This document shows positions 51,287 through 63,500 of a stretch of DNA of 64,000 nt, in pieces. The stretch lies in contig NZ_LDJO01000026.1 of the NCBI RefSeq assembly GCF_001431595.1, positions 347,366 to 411,365 of the forward strand. Direction: 5' to 3'. Below the pieces are notes generated by a model. The model saw nothing but the letters and a program-made list of their open reading frames with translations. It had not been told where the DNA came from and made no database searches. The translations under genes were made by a program, and so were the position numbers. Numbering within the stretch: the stretch's first letter is position 1; each line of letters opens with the position of its first letter. Source of the DNA: Stenotrophomonas acidaminiphila. GTDB lineage: Bacteria; Pseudomonadota; Gammaproteobacteria; Xanthomonadales; Xanthomonadaceae.

Positions 51287-52723
51287 TCAACCCGCGCTGG
51301 CTGCCGTTGCCGGCCCCCGGCCGGCGTCTTCCCATACCTCCACGCGGTTGCGGCCGGCGCGCTTGGCCGCGTACAGCGCCACGTCCGCGCCAGCCAGCAA
51401 TGCCTCCGGCGACTGCAGCAACGGCGCCCCCGTGCCCGCCACGCCAACGCTGATGGTCACCATCTGCGGCAGCACGTCGCCCGGGATGGCCTGTATCGCG
51501 GCGCGCAGGCGTTCGCCCAGTTCACGCGCGCTGTCCGGATGCGTGGCCGGTGCCACCACCGCGAACTCCTCGCCACCGTAACGGGCCACCAGGTCGCCAC
51601 CACGCGCCGCGGTCGCCTGCAGGACCGCCGCCACCTGCTGCAGGCAACGATCTCCCGCCGGGTGCCCATGGCGGTCGTTGAACCACTTGAAATGGTCGAT
51701 GTCGATCAGCAGCAGCGACAGCGCACTGCCCTGTCGGCAGGCGCGGTTCCATTCGGCCTGCAGCACCGCGTCGAACTGCCGGCGGTTGGCGACGCCGGTA
51801 AGCCCGTCCAGACGCGACAACGCGTCCAGCGCCGCCTGCCGCTCCAGCAGCCCGATCTGCAGCAGCATGCTGCGCAGTCCGAAGCCCATGATCGCTGCCA
51901 CGAAGCCGGCCAGTGCCCAGTAGCGCGCGTGGTCCACGACCAGGGTGGCCACCACCAGCAGCAGCAACGGCAGGATCATCGGCCCGCCCGCCTGCACCGC
52001 ATGCCGCAACCCGCTGCGTTCGACGGGCGGCATCGATTCGTGCGCGCGCGGCGCCAGCACCGCCAGCAACAGGAAGGGCAGATCGATCAACAGGTCGGCG
52101 TACTGGCCGAACGGGCTGTACTCGGAAAAATGGTTGATGTAGCCGGCCACCAGCAGATAGGCCAGCGCGTAGATCGCCAACACGCGGAAGAACGCGCGAC
52201 GGTCCGGCAGGTCCATGCTGGCCCAGCGCAGCAATGCGAACGCCGCGATGCAGGCATTCTGGATATCGAACAACAGGCGCACGCTGTTCATGCCGGCCTC
52301 GCCGGCATTGGCGTGGAACCGGGTATGCAGGAAGAACAGCACGCCCAGCAGGGCCGCCAGCAGGGCATCGATCAGGCTGATCGCCCAGCGCTCGCGACGT
52401 GCGCGTGCCAGCACGAACACCAGCGGCACGCCGTAGACCACGTACAGCAGCAGGCTGATCTGTGGCGTCCCCGTGGCATCACCGCCCCGCAGCGTATCGA
52501 CCATGTTCATGGCCATGCCACCGGCCCACAGCAGCATGGCCAGCGCAGTCGCCCGCCAGCCCAGCGCCACCCGCCGCTGCCGTGCCTGCCGCAGGCAGGC
52601 CGCAGCGGCCAGCAGCGGCGCGGCGATGAGGAAGCAGAACGAGGCGACGCTGGCCGACCCCGGCAGCAACGCCAGCGCGAGGCCATGGCACAACACGAAC
52701 AGGACCGCCACCATCACCGGCAT
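51287..52723 (-). CDS. Membrane-bound diguanylate cyclase (GGDEF)
   Basis: A 478-residue c-di-GMP synthase. The first 300 or so residues hold about eight hydrophobic segments forming an integral sensor domain that I cannot assign to a named class. The C-terminal GGDEF domain has DGLTGVANRRQFD, the active-site loop RYGGEEF and, just before it, an RGGD that fits the RxxD inhibitory I-site. Activity and product feedback are therefore expected. The ATG at 52723 starts at the first hydrophobic helix. It follows fghA on the same strand after 97 bp, and regulation by the formaldehyde genes is not implied. Confidence 0.92.
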   Translation of the reverse strand: MPVMVAVLFVLCHGLALALLPGSASVASFCFLIAAPLLAAAACLRQARQRRVALGWRATALAMLLWAGGMAMNMVDTLRGGDATGTPQISLLLYVVYGVPLVFVLARARRERWAISLIDALLAALLGVLFFLHTRFHANAGEAGMNSVRLLFDIQNACIAAFALLRWASMDLPDRRAFFRVLAIYALAYLLVAGYINHFSEYSPFGQYADLLIDLPFLLLAVLAPRAHESMPPVERSGLRHAVQAGGPMILPLLLLVVATLVVDHARYWALAGFVAAIMGFGLRSMLLQIGLLERQAALDALSRLDGLTGVANRRQFDAVLQAEWNRACRQGSALSLLLIDIDHFKWFNDRHGHPAGDRCLQQVAAVLQATAARGGDLVARYGGEEFAVVAPATHPDSARELGERLRAAIQAIPGDVLPQMVTISVGVAGTGAPLLQSPEALLAGADVALYAAKRAGRNRVEVWEDAGRGPATAASAG

Positions 52724-52820
52724 GTGTCGCCCCCTTGTCGGCGCCGATGGCCGGACGATAGCAAGCGGTGATGTGCAAGGCGCGACAATGCCGGCGCGCG
52801 CCCCCGGGACCCGCGGCCGA

Positions 52821-53651
52821 TCAGGCCAGCGCGCGGGCGTGGTGGGCGATGTGCTCGCCGATGAAGCTGGCGATGAAGTAGTAGCTGTGGTCGTAACCGG
52901 GCTGCATCCGCAGCTGAAGCGGATGGCCGGCGGCCGCGCAGGCATCGCGCAGCAGCTGCGGGCGCAGCTGCGGCTCGAGGAATTCGTCGGCGTCGCCCTG
53001 GTCGACCAGCAGCGGCAGGCGCTCGCCGGCTCCGGCCACCAGCGCGGTGGCGTCGTACTGCAGCCAGGCATCGCGGTCCTGGCCCAGATAGGCGGCAAAC
53101 GCCTTCTCGCCCCACGGCACCTGCGACGGCGCCACGATCGGCGAGAACGCCGACACGCTGCGGTAGCGGCCCGGATTGCGCAGCGCGATCACCAGCGCGC
53201 CGTGCCCCCCCATCGAATGGCCGCTGATCGCGCGCGCATCGCTGGCCGGGAACCGCGCCTCGACCAGCGCCGGCAGCTCGCCCACGACGTAGTCGTACAT
53301 GCGGTAGTGCGGCGCCCACGGCGCCTGCGTGGCGTTGAGGTAGAACCCCGCGCCCTTGCCCAGGTCGTAGCCTTCGGCATCGGCCACGTCGTCGCCGCGC
53401 GGGCTGGTGTCGGGCGCCACGAGGATGATGCCGTGCTCGGCGGCGTAGCGCTGCGCGCCGGCCTTGGTGATGAAGTTCTGCTCGGTGCAGGTCAGCCCGG
53501 ACAGCCAGTACAGCACCGGCAGCCGGGCCCCGTCCTGCGCCTGCGGCGGCAGGTAGACGCCCAGCGTCATGTCGCAGCCCAGCACCTGGGAGCGGTGCCG
53601 GTACACATCCTGCCAGCCGCCGAAACAGGCGCGGTGTTCGATTCGTTGCAT
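52821..53651 (-). CDS. fghA: S-formylglutathione hydrolase
   Basis: A 276-residue alpha/beta hydrolase that splits S-formylglutathione to formate and glutathione. It shows [25 protein letters not shown], typical of the family, the nucleophile elbow [11 protein letters not shown], and the catalytic Asp/His in DQGDADEFL and GYDHSYYFI. Third in the frmR-adhC-fghA minus-strand operon, 53 bp after adhC, completing the glutathione-dependent formaldehyde pathway. Confidence 0.96.
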   Translation of the reverse strand: MQRIEHRACFGGWQDVYRHRSQVLGCDMTLGVYLPPQAQDGARLPVLYWLSGLTCTEQNFITKAGAQRYAAEHGIILVAPDTSPRGDDVADAEGYDLGKGAGFYLNATQAPWAPHYRMYDYVVGELPALVEARFPASDARAISGHSMGGHGALVIALRNPGRYRSVSAFSPIVAPSQVPWGEKAFAAYLGQDRDAWLQYDATALVAGAGERLPLLVDQGDADEFLEPQLRPQLLRDACAAAGHPLQLRMQPGYDHSYYFIASFIGEHIAHHARALA

Positions 53652-53704
53652 GGTTCTCTCCAGTGACGCGGACACATGGCCGGGGCACGCACCCCGGCCG
53701 GCCG

Positions 53705-55226
<1,522 letters not shown>

Positions 55227-55244
55227 GCGCCCACTCCTATCCTG

Positions 55245-55259
55245 TACTGGGGGACAGTA
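55245..55259. promoter_or_regulatory. FrmR-type operator
   Basis: TACTGGGGGACAGTA: inverted TACTG/CAGTA arms around a G-rich centre, like RcnR/FrmR operators (AT-rich arms flanking a G/C tract). It lies 19 bp upstream of the frmR start and overlaps the AT-rich TATATT of a probable minus-strand promoter. Confidence 0.75.
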
Positions 55260-55752
55260 TATTGGACGAGCGCCCGGCCGTCAGTGCTCCTACGCGCGCG
55301 CCCGGACCGGCCTGACCTGCGTAGCGGGTCTAGCGGGACTGCTCGGAACGGGACCGATGCCGTCCCTGGCGCGCGGAGGGCGCGGACGGGGACTTCGGGC
55401 GCCAGCGCGCAGAGGGAGAGGATGCAGCCGCATGGATGGGGTGCATCAGGCCATCGAATCCGCCGCCGGATGCGCTCGTCCGCAGCGCCCGGTCCACGCC
55501 TGCCCGCCAGGTGGTGCCGGCGTGAATGAGCGGCCCCGGGTGCTGCATCCGCGTCGGGGGAGGCGGAACGTCCGGGTGCACCGGACAGGACCCGGGGCGG
55601 CAATGCGCTCTGGAGTTCCGCGCCGGCGATGACACCTGCGTGCCTGGGTCCGCATGGCTCCGGGCGGCGGCCCCTGCGCCCGGATGGACCGCGGACGGTG
55701 GCCGTTTCCAGGGCCGGCCCGACCCCGCCGCAGGGCCGGCAATTCAAATTGA
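55260..55752. other. 493 bp intergenic region between frmR and the two-partner secretion genes
   Basis: Divergent promoter region. Frames here are GC-bias shadows without motifs. The last part turns AT-rich toward the palindrome at 55753. Confidence 0.45.
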
Positions 55753-55769
55753 GATATGTGTCACATATC
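55753..55769. promoter_or_regulatory. 17-bp perfect palindrome upstream of tpsB
   Basis: GATATGTGTCACATATC: perfect 8-bp arms around a central T, in an AT-rich island about 113 bp before the tpsB ATG. The TGTG/CACA core recalls CRP/Clp-class sites but with much shorter spacing, so the binding protein is unknown. Confidence 0.55.
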
Positions 55770-55881
55770 ATTCCGCCCACCCGAAATCGGGTGATGCCAT
55801 CAGGCCGTTTTTCCCGGTTAGAAAGTAGGCCGGTCGCGTTCCCAGCAAGCGTTCTCAAAATCACCAACGGATACCACGCTG

Positions 55882-57567
55882 ATGCCTTCCAATGGCAGCA
55901 ACACCCCGATTCGCGTCCCCCGCTTCCACCCCCTGCGCTGCACCGTACTGGCCGCCGCGTTGGCGTCCGTCCTCAGCCCCTGCGCGTTCGCGCAGGATGC
56001 CGCGCCCACCACGACGGTCGCCACCGTGCATGTCGCCCGCATCGCGGTCGAAGGCGTCGGCGAACACCCGTCCAGCGGCATCGGCCGCGCGGCCATCGAT
56101 GCAGTCGCCAACCAGGCCCTGCGCGATATCAGCCCCACGCTGCCGGTGGCGCTGAACTTCGAGCAGATCAAACAGATCACCGCACGCATCACCCAGGCCT
56201 ACCGCGACGCCGGCTTCCTGGTCTCGGTGGCCTACGTGCCGCCGCAGCAGATCGACGACAGCCAGACGCTGACCCTGAAGGTGATGGAAGGCCGGGTTGG
56301 CCGGGTGCTGGTGCAAGGCAGCCGGCGCTATCGCGACGACCAGCTCGGCGCCAGCAGCCTGGGCCTGATCGGCCGCCCGCTGCGCCAGACCGAGCTGGAG
56401 CGCGCCCTTCTCTACGCGCGTGACCTGCCCGGGGTGTCAGTCACCTCGGTGCTGCAGCCGGGCCAGAACGAAGGCGAGACCGACATCATCCTGGTCGCCC
56501 GGGACAGTGATCGTCCCTACGAAATCACCGCCGGCCTGAGCAACCACGGCACCGACAGCACCGGCCGGTATCGCGCCGAGCTGGGCGTGAGTGCCTTCAA
56601 TGCGCTGGGCATGGGCGACGTGCTCGCCGCCAGCGTCGGCTACGGGCTGGACCCGGCCGACAGCTGGCAGGCAGCGTTGTCACTGAGCGCGCCCCTGGCA
56701 AAGGTCGATGGACTGAGCGCCATTGCCGGCGTCAGCCGCAGCGAGATCGAGCTCAACTCCGGGCCGTTCGCCGCCCTCGGCATCAAGGGCCCGACCACGC
56801 TCTACTACGCAGGCAGCGACTGGAAGTTCATCCAGCGCCCGGACCTGCAGGTCCAGGCTTCGATGCGCTGGATCCATGAGGAATCCAGGCTTGAAGGGCT
56901 GGACATCGAGCTCTCACGCCACACCTTCGACGTGATCGATGCCGGCGTGAGCCTGCGCCACACCGATCGCCGCTGGCGTGGCATGAACCTGGCGCAGCTG
57001 TCGGTGCGCAAATCCATCAACGATGACTCCCCTCCCTTCAACTGGCTGTATGCCGCGCACGAGTCCTACTTCTGGGTGGGCCGGCTGTCGCTGGCGCGCC
57101 TGCAGGCGCTGCCCGGCAACCAGCGCCTGCTGCTGCGCGGCAGTGCCCAGTTCACCGATGACGCCCTTACCCCGGTGGAGCAGTTCAGCATCGGCGGGCC
57201 GACCAGCGTGCGCGCCTATCCGCTGTCAACGGCACTGGGTGACCGTGGCGTGCAGGCGACCTTCGAGTACCAGGTCAGCGCACCGGGCTTTGCCGACACG
57301 CCTTCGCCGTTCAATGGCCGCCGCTGGGGCGACCTGGTCGAGCTGAACCTGTTCTACGACTGGGGCCGCACTTCCCCGGCACCGGACAACCGCCGTATCG
57401 GCTTCCAGCCCACGACGCTGGAAGGCGCCGGCGTTGCCATCGGCCTGCGGCTGCCATGGAAGCCGGACCTGCGGCTGGACGTGAGCGGCGCCAGGCCTGC
57501 TGGCAGCCATCGCGCCGCCGATGGACGCAGCACCCAGTACTGGGCGCGCATCAGCACCACTTTCTGA
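55882..57567 (+). CDS. TpsB two-partner secretion transporter (ShlB/FhaC/HecB family)
   Basis: A 561-residue outer-membrane transporter that exports the adjacent TpsA. The signal peptide (about 1-36) ends PCAFAQDAA. A POTRA region follows (RIAVEGVGEHPSSGIG, then ITARITQAYRDAGFLVSVAYVPPQQI and LTLKVMEGRVGRVLV). The C-terminal barrel contains the conserved lid-lock-type block GGPTSVRAYPLSTALGDRG (VRAY variant of VRGF/Y) and ends in STQYWARISTTF. The gene is 11 bp upstream of tpsA, forming the standard tpsB-tpsA operon. Confidence 0.94.
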   Translation: MPSNGSNTPIRVPRFHPLRCTVLAAALASVLSPCAFAQDAAPTTTVATVHVARIAVEGVGEHPSSGIGRAAIDAVANQALRDISPTLPVALNFEQIKQITARITQAYRDAGFLVSVAYVPPQQIDDSQTLTLKVMEGRVGRVLVQGSRRYRDDQLGASSLGLIGRPLRQTELERALLYARDLPGVSVTSVLQPGQNEGETDIILVARDSDRPYEITAGLSNHGTDSTGRYRAELGVSAFNALGMGDVLAASVGYGLDPADSWQAALSLSAPLAKVDGLSAIAGVSRSEIELNSGPFAALGIKGPTTLYYAGSDWKFIQRPDLQVQASMRWIHEESRLEGLDIELSRHTFDVIDAGVSLRHTDRRWRGMNLAQLSVRKSINDDSPPFNWLYAAHESYFWVGRLSLARLQALPGNQRLLLRGSAQFTDDALTPVEQFSIGGPTSVRAYPLSTALGDRGVQATFEYQVSAPGFADTPSPFNGRRWGDLVELNLFYDWGRTSPAPDNRRIGFQPTTLEGAGVAIGLRLPWKPDLRLDVSGARPAGSHRAADGRSTQYWARISTTF

Positions 57568-57578
57568 GGACACCGGCC

Positions 57579-60500
57579 ATGAACCGCATCTATCGTCTTG
57601 TGTTCAACCACGCCCTGGGCCAGGTCCAGGTGGCCTCCGAGCTCGGCGCCTCGCCCCGCGCGAAGACCGGGGCCACGCGCCACCTGCCGGCAGGCGTGCG
57701 CCTGACCCCGCTGGCGCTGGGCCTGCTGCTGTCCGTCGGCAGCCTCGGCGTGATGGCCCAGTCACTGCCGGGCGGCGGCAGCATCGTTTCCGGCAGTGGC
57801 CAGATCGGCGCACCCGACGGCAACCAGCTGATCATCAACCAGGCCAGCGACAAACTGGCGATCAACTGGCAGAGCTTCAATATCGGTGCCGGGCAGAAGG
57901 TCACCTTCAACCAGCCCGGCACGAACTCGATTGCGCTCAACCGGGTACTCGGCGTCGATGGTTCCGTGATCATGGGCCAGCTGGACGCCAATGGCCGGGT
58001 GTTCCTGGTCAACCCCAACGGCATACTGTTCGGTGCAGGCGCCCAGGTGAACGTCGGCGGCCTGGTCGCCTCCACCCTGGGCATCAGCGACGCCGATTTC
58101 ATCGCCGGCAACTACCGTTTCAAGGGGAATGGCAGCAACGCCGCGGTGATCAACCACGGCACGCTCAGCACCAGCGCCGGCGGTGCCATTGCGCTGCTCG
58201 GCGGCAGGGTCAGCAACCACGGCGTGATCGTCGCCAACCAGGGCAGCGTGGCGCTGGCCGCCGGCGATGCCATGACCCTGGACTTTGCCGGCAACGGCCT
58301 GCTCAACCTGCGGGTCGATGAGGGCATGGTCGATGCCCTGGTGGAAAACCACCAGCTGATCAGGGCCGATGGCGGCCAGGTGCTGCTCACCGCCCACGCC
58401 GGCGATGCGCTGCTCAGGACCGTGGTCAACAACACCGGGGTGATCGAAGCCCGCACCCTGGGTGAGAAAGACGGCAGGATCCTGCTGCTGGGCGATTTCG
58501 ACGGCGGCGTGGTGAACGTTGCCGGTACCCTTGATGCCAGCGCCCCGGACGGTGGCAACGGCGGTTTCATCGAGACCAGCGGCGCCCACGTGCGGATCGC
58601 CGACGACGTCAAGGTGACCACCCTGGCCGAGCCCGGCAGGGGCAGGACCGGCGAATGGCTGATCGACCCCTACAACGTGACCATTTCCAATGCCGGCAGC
58701 ACCGGCATGGGCGGGTTCAACGGCAGCGCCAACGACAGCGTGCTCAACGTCCACACCCTGACCAATGCCCTGGCCAGCACCGGGGTGACGGTGACCACCG
58801 GCGTCGGTGGCAGCCAGGCCGGCAACATCACCGTGGATGCGCCCATCAACTGGAGCGCCGACACCACCCTGACGCTGAACGCCGCCGGCAGCGTCATCAT
58901 CAACAAGGACATCACCGCCACCGGCACCAATGCAGGGCTCTCGCTGGTCTACGGCAACGGCTACCGGCTGGGCAGCGGCGCCCGCGTCACCCTGTCGGGC
59001 AGCAACGCCAGCCTCAGCCTGGGGGGCACCAGCTACACCCTTATCCATGACCTCGCCGGCCTGCAGGGCGTCGGCGCCAGCGGCAACTACGCCCTGGCCA
59101 CCGACCTGGACGCCAGCGCCACGCGCACCTGGAACGGCGGCCAGGGCTTCGCGCCGCTGCAGGGGTTCAGCGGCACCTTTACCGGCCTCGGTCACGCCGT
59201 GGATGGCCTGACCATCGCCCGTGGCACCGAGAACAACGTGGGCCTGTTCCAGGCCGTCAGCGGGCAGGTGCGCGACCTGACCCTGTCCAACGCCGCCATC
59301 ACCGGCAACATCACCGTCGGCGCCATCACCGGCTCCCTCAGCGGCTCGCTGTCGGGCATCCACGTCACCGGCGCGGTGCTGGGCAACGGCTCCAACGTCG
59401 GCGGCCTGGTCGGCCAGCTCACCAATGGCACGCTGCAGGGGGCATCCTCGAGCGCCAGCGTGACGGGCCTGAGCAACGTTGGCGGCCTGGCCGGCACCGT
59501 GCAGAACGGCACCCTGACCGATGCCTATTCCACGGGGTCGGTGACCGGCACCATCAGCAACAGCAGCGCGTTCGCCGGCGGGCTGGTGGGCAATGTCTTC
59601 GACTCGGCGACCCTGACCAACACCTATGCCAGCGGCCGGGTCCGGGGCTACACCGCCACCGGCGGACTGATCGGCGGCACCTTCCTGTCCACCATCAGCT
59701 TCGCCAACAGCTACTGGGACGTGAACAGCACCGGGCAGCTCAGCAGCGCCAGCGGTGGCACCGCCATCACCTCGGCCAACGCCCGCAGCCAGGCCACCTA
59801 TGGCGGCTTCGACTTCGCCAACACCTGGGTGATGTTCGAGGGTGACACCCGGCCGATGCTGCGCAGCGAGTACTCCACCACGGTGTACACCCCCCACGCC
59901 CTGCAACTGATCGGCATGAACCTGGCCGGCAACTACCGGCTCGGCACCTCCCTCGATCTCGGCGCCGCGCTCGCCACCAATGGCAACGGCTACTACAGCG
60001 ATGTCTGGGGCGCATCGGGCTTCAAGCCGCTGGGTAGCGACTCCGCCGCCTTCACCGGCAGCTTCAATGGGCAGGGCTTCGGCCTGATCGGCCTGGCCAT
60101 CAACCGCGCCAGCACCAACTACGTCGGCCTGTTCGGCTATACCTCCGGTGCGACCCTGACCAACGTCAAGCTGGTCGGCGGCAGTGTCACCGGCAGCGAC
60201 GGCGTCGGTGCACTGGTCGGCTACATGACGGGCGGCACCCTTGGCAGCGCATCGGCCAGCACCACGGTCAGCGGCACCAGCACTGGCGAAGCCAATACCG
60301 GCGGGCTGGTGGGCGCCAACGACGGCGGCGCCATCGCCGATGCCTCCGCCAGTGGCAACGTCACCGGCGCCGGCTACCAGGTCGGCGGCCTGGTTGGTTC
60401 CAATTTCAACGGCGGCAGCATCACCCGCGCCCATGCCACCGGCAAGGTGACCGGCACCAACCCGAACGCCGGCCTCGGCTATGTCGGCGGGCTGGTCGGC

Positions 60501-63500
60501 GCCAACGGCTACAGCGGCAACGGCGGTTCCATCAGCCAGTCCTACGCCACCGGCACGGTGACGGCGGCGGCGGGCCCCATCGGCGGCTTCGTCGGCCACA
60601 ACGAAGGCAGCATCACCGACTCCTACGCCACCGGCGCGGTGATCGGCCAGGGTTCGGCCAGCAACATCGGCGGCTTCGCCGGGGTCAACTTCGTCAACGG
60701 CACCATCAGCAACAGCTATTCCACCGGCTACGTCGCCGGCGGCTCCCAGAGAGGCGGCTTCGTCGGCTACAACAACGCTGGCAACAGCGCCATCAGCAAC
60801 GTCTACTGGGACATCCAGACCAGTGGCCAGGCACTGGGCGCCGCTGGCGGGTTTAGCACTGGAATCACCGGGCGCACCACCGCCCAGTTGCAGGGCAGCC
60901 TGCCCGCCGGTTTCGCCTCCTCGATCTGGGGCGTCGGCACCAACCTCTATCCGTATCTGCAATGGCGCTACAGCACCACGCCCCACGCCGTGAGCGGCCG
61001 TGTGTTCAGCGACGCCGGCAGCACCGCATTGGCCGGTGCCACCGTCAGTGCCGTGTCCGCTGGCCAGCTGATCGGCAGCGCCTCCAGCGGCGCGAACGGC
61101 TACTACTACGTCCTCGGCGAAGCCAGCCGGTTCGACGGCAATGGCACGCTTGCCTACCTGGAGGGCGGTTCCAGCCAGGGCGCCGCGTTCAGTGACCGGG
61201 TCGGCTACCTCGGTATCCAGGGCGTGGACATCTATGCCTCGGCCATGCGCCTGGTGACCGGGCAGGGCAGCCTCACGGCGACCCGCAGCCGCTACCTGGC
61301 CACCCGCGGCAGCTACGCCGACAGCGACCTGGACTTCCTTGCGTCCTACGACTTCGGCGCCCTCACCGATACCGGCCATGGCCTCTACCTGAGCGCCAGC
61401 TCCGCCAGCTACAGCCTGGACACCGACCTCGGTTCCGGCGGCCTGCTGGCCCTGGACGGCGGCGGCCAGTTCAGCCTCAGCGGCAACCGCCAGCTGTCGG
61501 CCGGCGGCAACCTCGACGTCGGCGACCGCCTGACCTGGAGCGACAACGCCGCGCTGACCCTCAGCACCAGCAACGGCGGCAACATCGTGCTGGGGGATGG
61601 CATCGGCGCCGCCAACGGCAGCCTGACCCTGTCCGCCGCCGGCAGCGTGACCAGCAATGGCGCCGTCAACCTCGGTGTGCTGAATCTCGCCAACGGCACC
61701 TGGACCCAGGTGGCGGCCAGCCTGCCCGGCTTCAGCGTCACCGACTTCCGCCTCGGCCCCGGCGCCACCTTCGTGCGGGCCCTGGGCGGCGACGGCAGCG
61801 CCGCCACGCCGTACCGCATCGCCGATGTCTATGGCCTGCAGGGCCTGGCCTCCAGCAGCCTGGCGGGCAGCCGCTTCGTCCTGGCCGGCGACATCGACGC
61901 CTCCGCCAGCGCGCTGTGGAACAGCGGCGCCGGCTTCCTCTCCATCGGCAGCCAGGCCAACCCCTTCACCGGCCGGCTCGACGGACAGGGGCACCGCATC
62001 AGCGGCCTGGCCATCAACCGCCCCGGCAGCACCTACAGCGGCCTGTTCGGCTACAACGCCGGCTACGTCGGCAACCTCAACCTGGTGGGCGGCAGCGTGG
62101 CCGGCGGCACCTACGCCGGTGCCCTGGTGGGCTACAACGCCGCCTCCGGGGTGGTCGAGCGGGTCAGCAGCGACACCGGCGTCACCGGCACGGGCAATGT
62201 CGGCGCCCTGGTCGGCAGCAACGCCGGGACCCTCAGCGAGTCCCTGGCCACTGGCAGTGCCAGCGGCGGCCTCAATGGCGGCGGCCTGGCGGGCAGCAAC
62301 ACCAGTACCGGCACCATCCGCGACAGCTACGCCACCGGCAGCGCCCAGGGCAGTGCCGCCGTCGGCGGACTGGTCGGATTCAACGAAGGCAGTCTCCAGC
62401 GCGTCTATGCCACCGGCAACGCCACCTCCAGCGTCGGCGCGACCGGCGGCCTGGTCGGCAGCAATGCCGGCACCGCCACCGGCAGCTTCTGGAACACCAC
62501 CAGCAGCGGCATGGCCCAGGGGGTCGGGGCCGGCAACGCCACCGGCGTATCGGGGCAGACCAGCGCACAGCTCAGCCGCCTGGCGCCCTTCATTGCGGCC
62601 GGCTGGAGCATCGACGACGCCGGCGGCACGGGCACCACCTGGCGGATGTACGAGGGCCACAGCGCACCACTGCTGCGCAGCTTCATGACGCCCCTCAGCG
62701 TCGGTGTCGGCAACGCCAGCAAGACCTATGACGGCAGCGCCACCAGCAGCGCCGGTGCCCTGGTGTTCCCCATCGGGTATGACCCGAGCCTGGTTTCCGG
62801 CAGTGCGGTCTACACCGCCAACAGCGCCAACGCTGGTACCTACAGCGGTGCCAACCTGAGCGTGGGCGGGCTGTATTCGAGCCAGTTCGGTTATGACATC
62901 AAGACCGTCGCCGGCACCCTGACCATCGGCAAGGCCGGCCTGACCATCACCGCCAACAATGGCAGCAAGTCCTACGGCCAGACGGGGGGTGTCAACGGCT
63001 TCACTGCCAGCGGCCTGGTCAACGGCGACACGGTGTCCTCGGTCGCGCTGGCCTCGGCCGGTACCGCCGCCAGCGCCAACGTCGGCAACTACACCATCAC
63101 CGCCGCCAATGCCGGTGGCACGGGGCTGTCCAACTACGACATCACCTACGTCAACGGCACCCTGACCATCGGCAAGGCCGGCCTGACCATCACCGCCAAC
63201 AATGGCAGCAAGACCTACGGCCAGACCGGCGGCACCAACGGCTTCACTGCCAGCGGCCTGGTCAACGGCGATACGGTGTCCTCGGTCGCGCTCGCCTCGG
63301 CCGGTACCGCCACCACCGCCAACGTCGGTGACTACACCATCACCGCCGCCAATGCCGATGGCACGGGGCTGTCCAACTACGACATCACCTACGTCAACGG
63401 CACCCTGACCATCGGCAAGGCCGGCCTGACCATCACCGCCAACAACAACAGCAAGACCTATGGCCAGACGGGCAGCACCAACGGCTTCACTGCCAGCGGC

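Noticed and set aside
50989..51447. Minus-strand frame after the PP-loop gene
   Set aside because: Arg/Pro-rich, partly antisense to nothing coherent, without motif or ribosome site; treated as non-coding.
57762..62660. A 1632-codon open frame antisense to tpsA
   Set aside because: It is exactly opposite a well-supported TpsA, is Gly/Ala/Val/Asp-rich without motifs, and arises because high-GC codon use avoids stops in that antisense frame.
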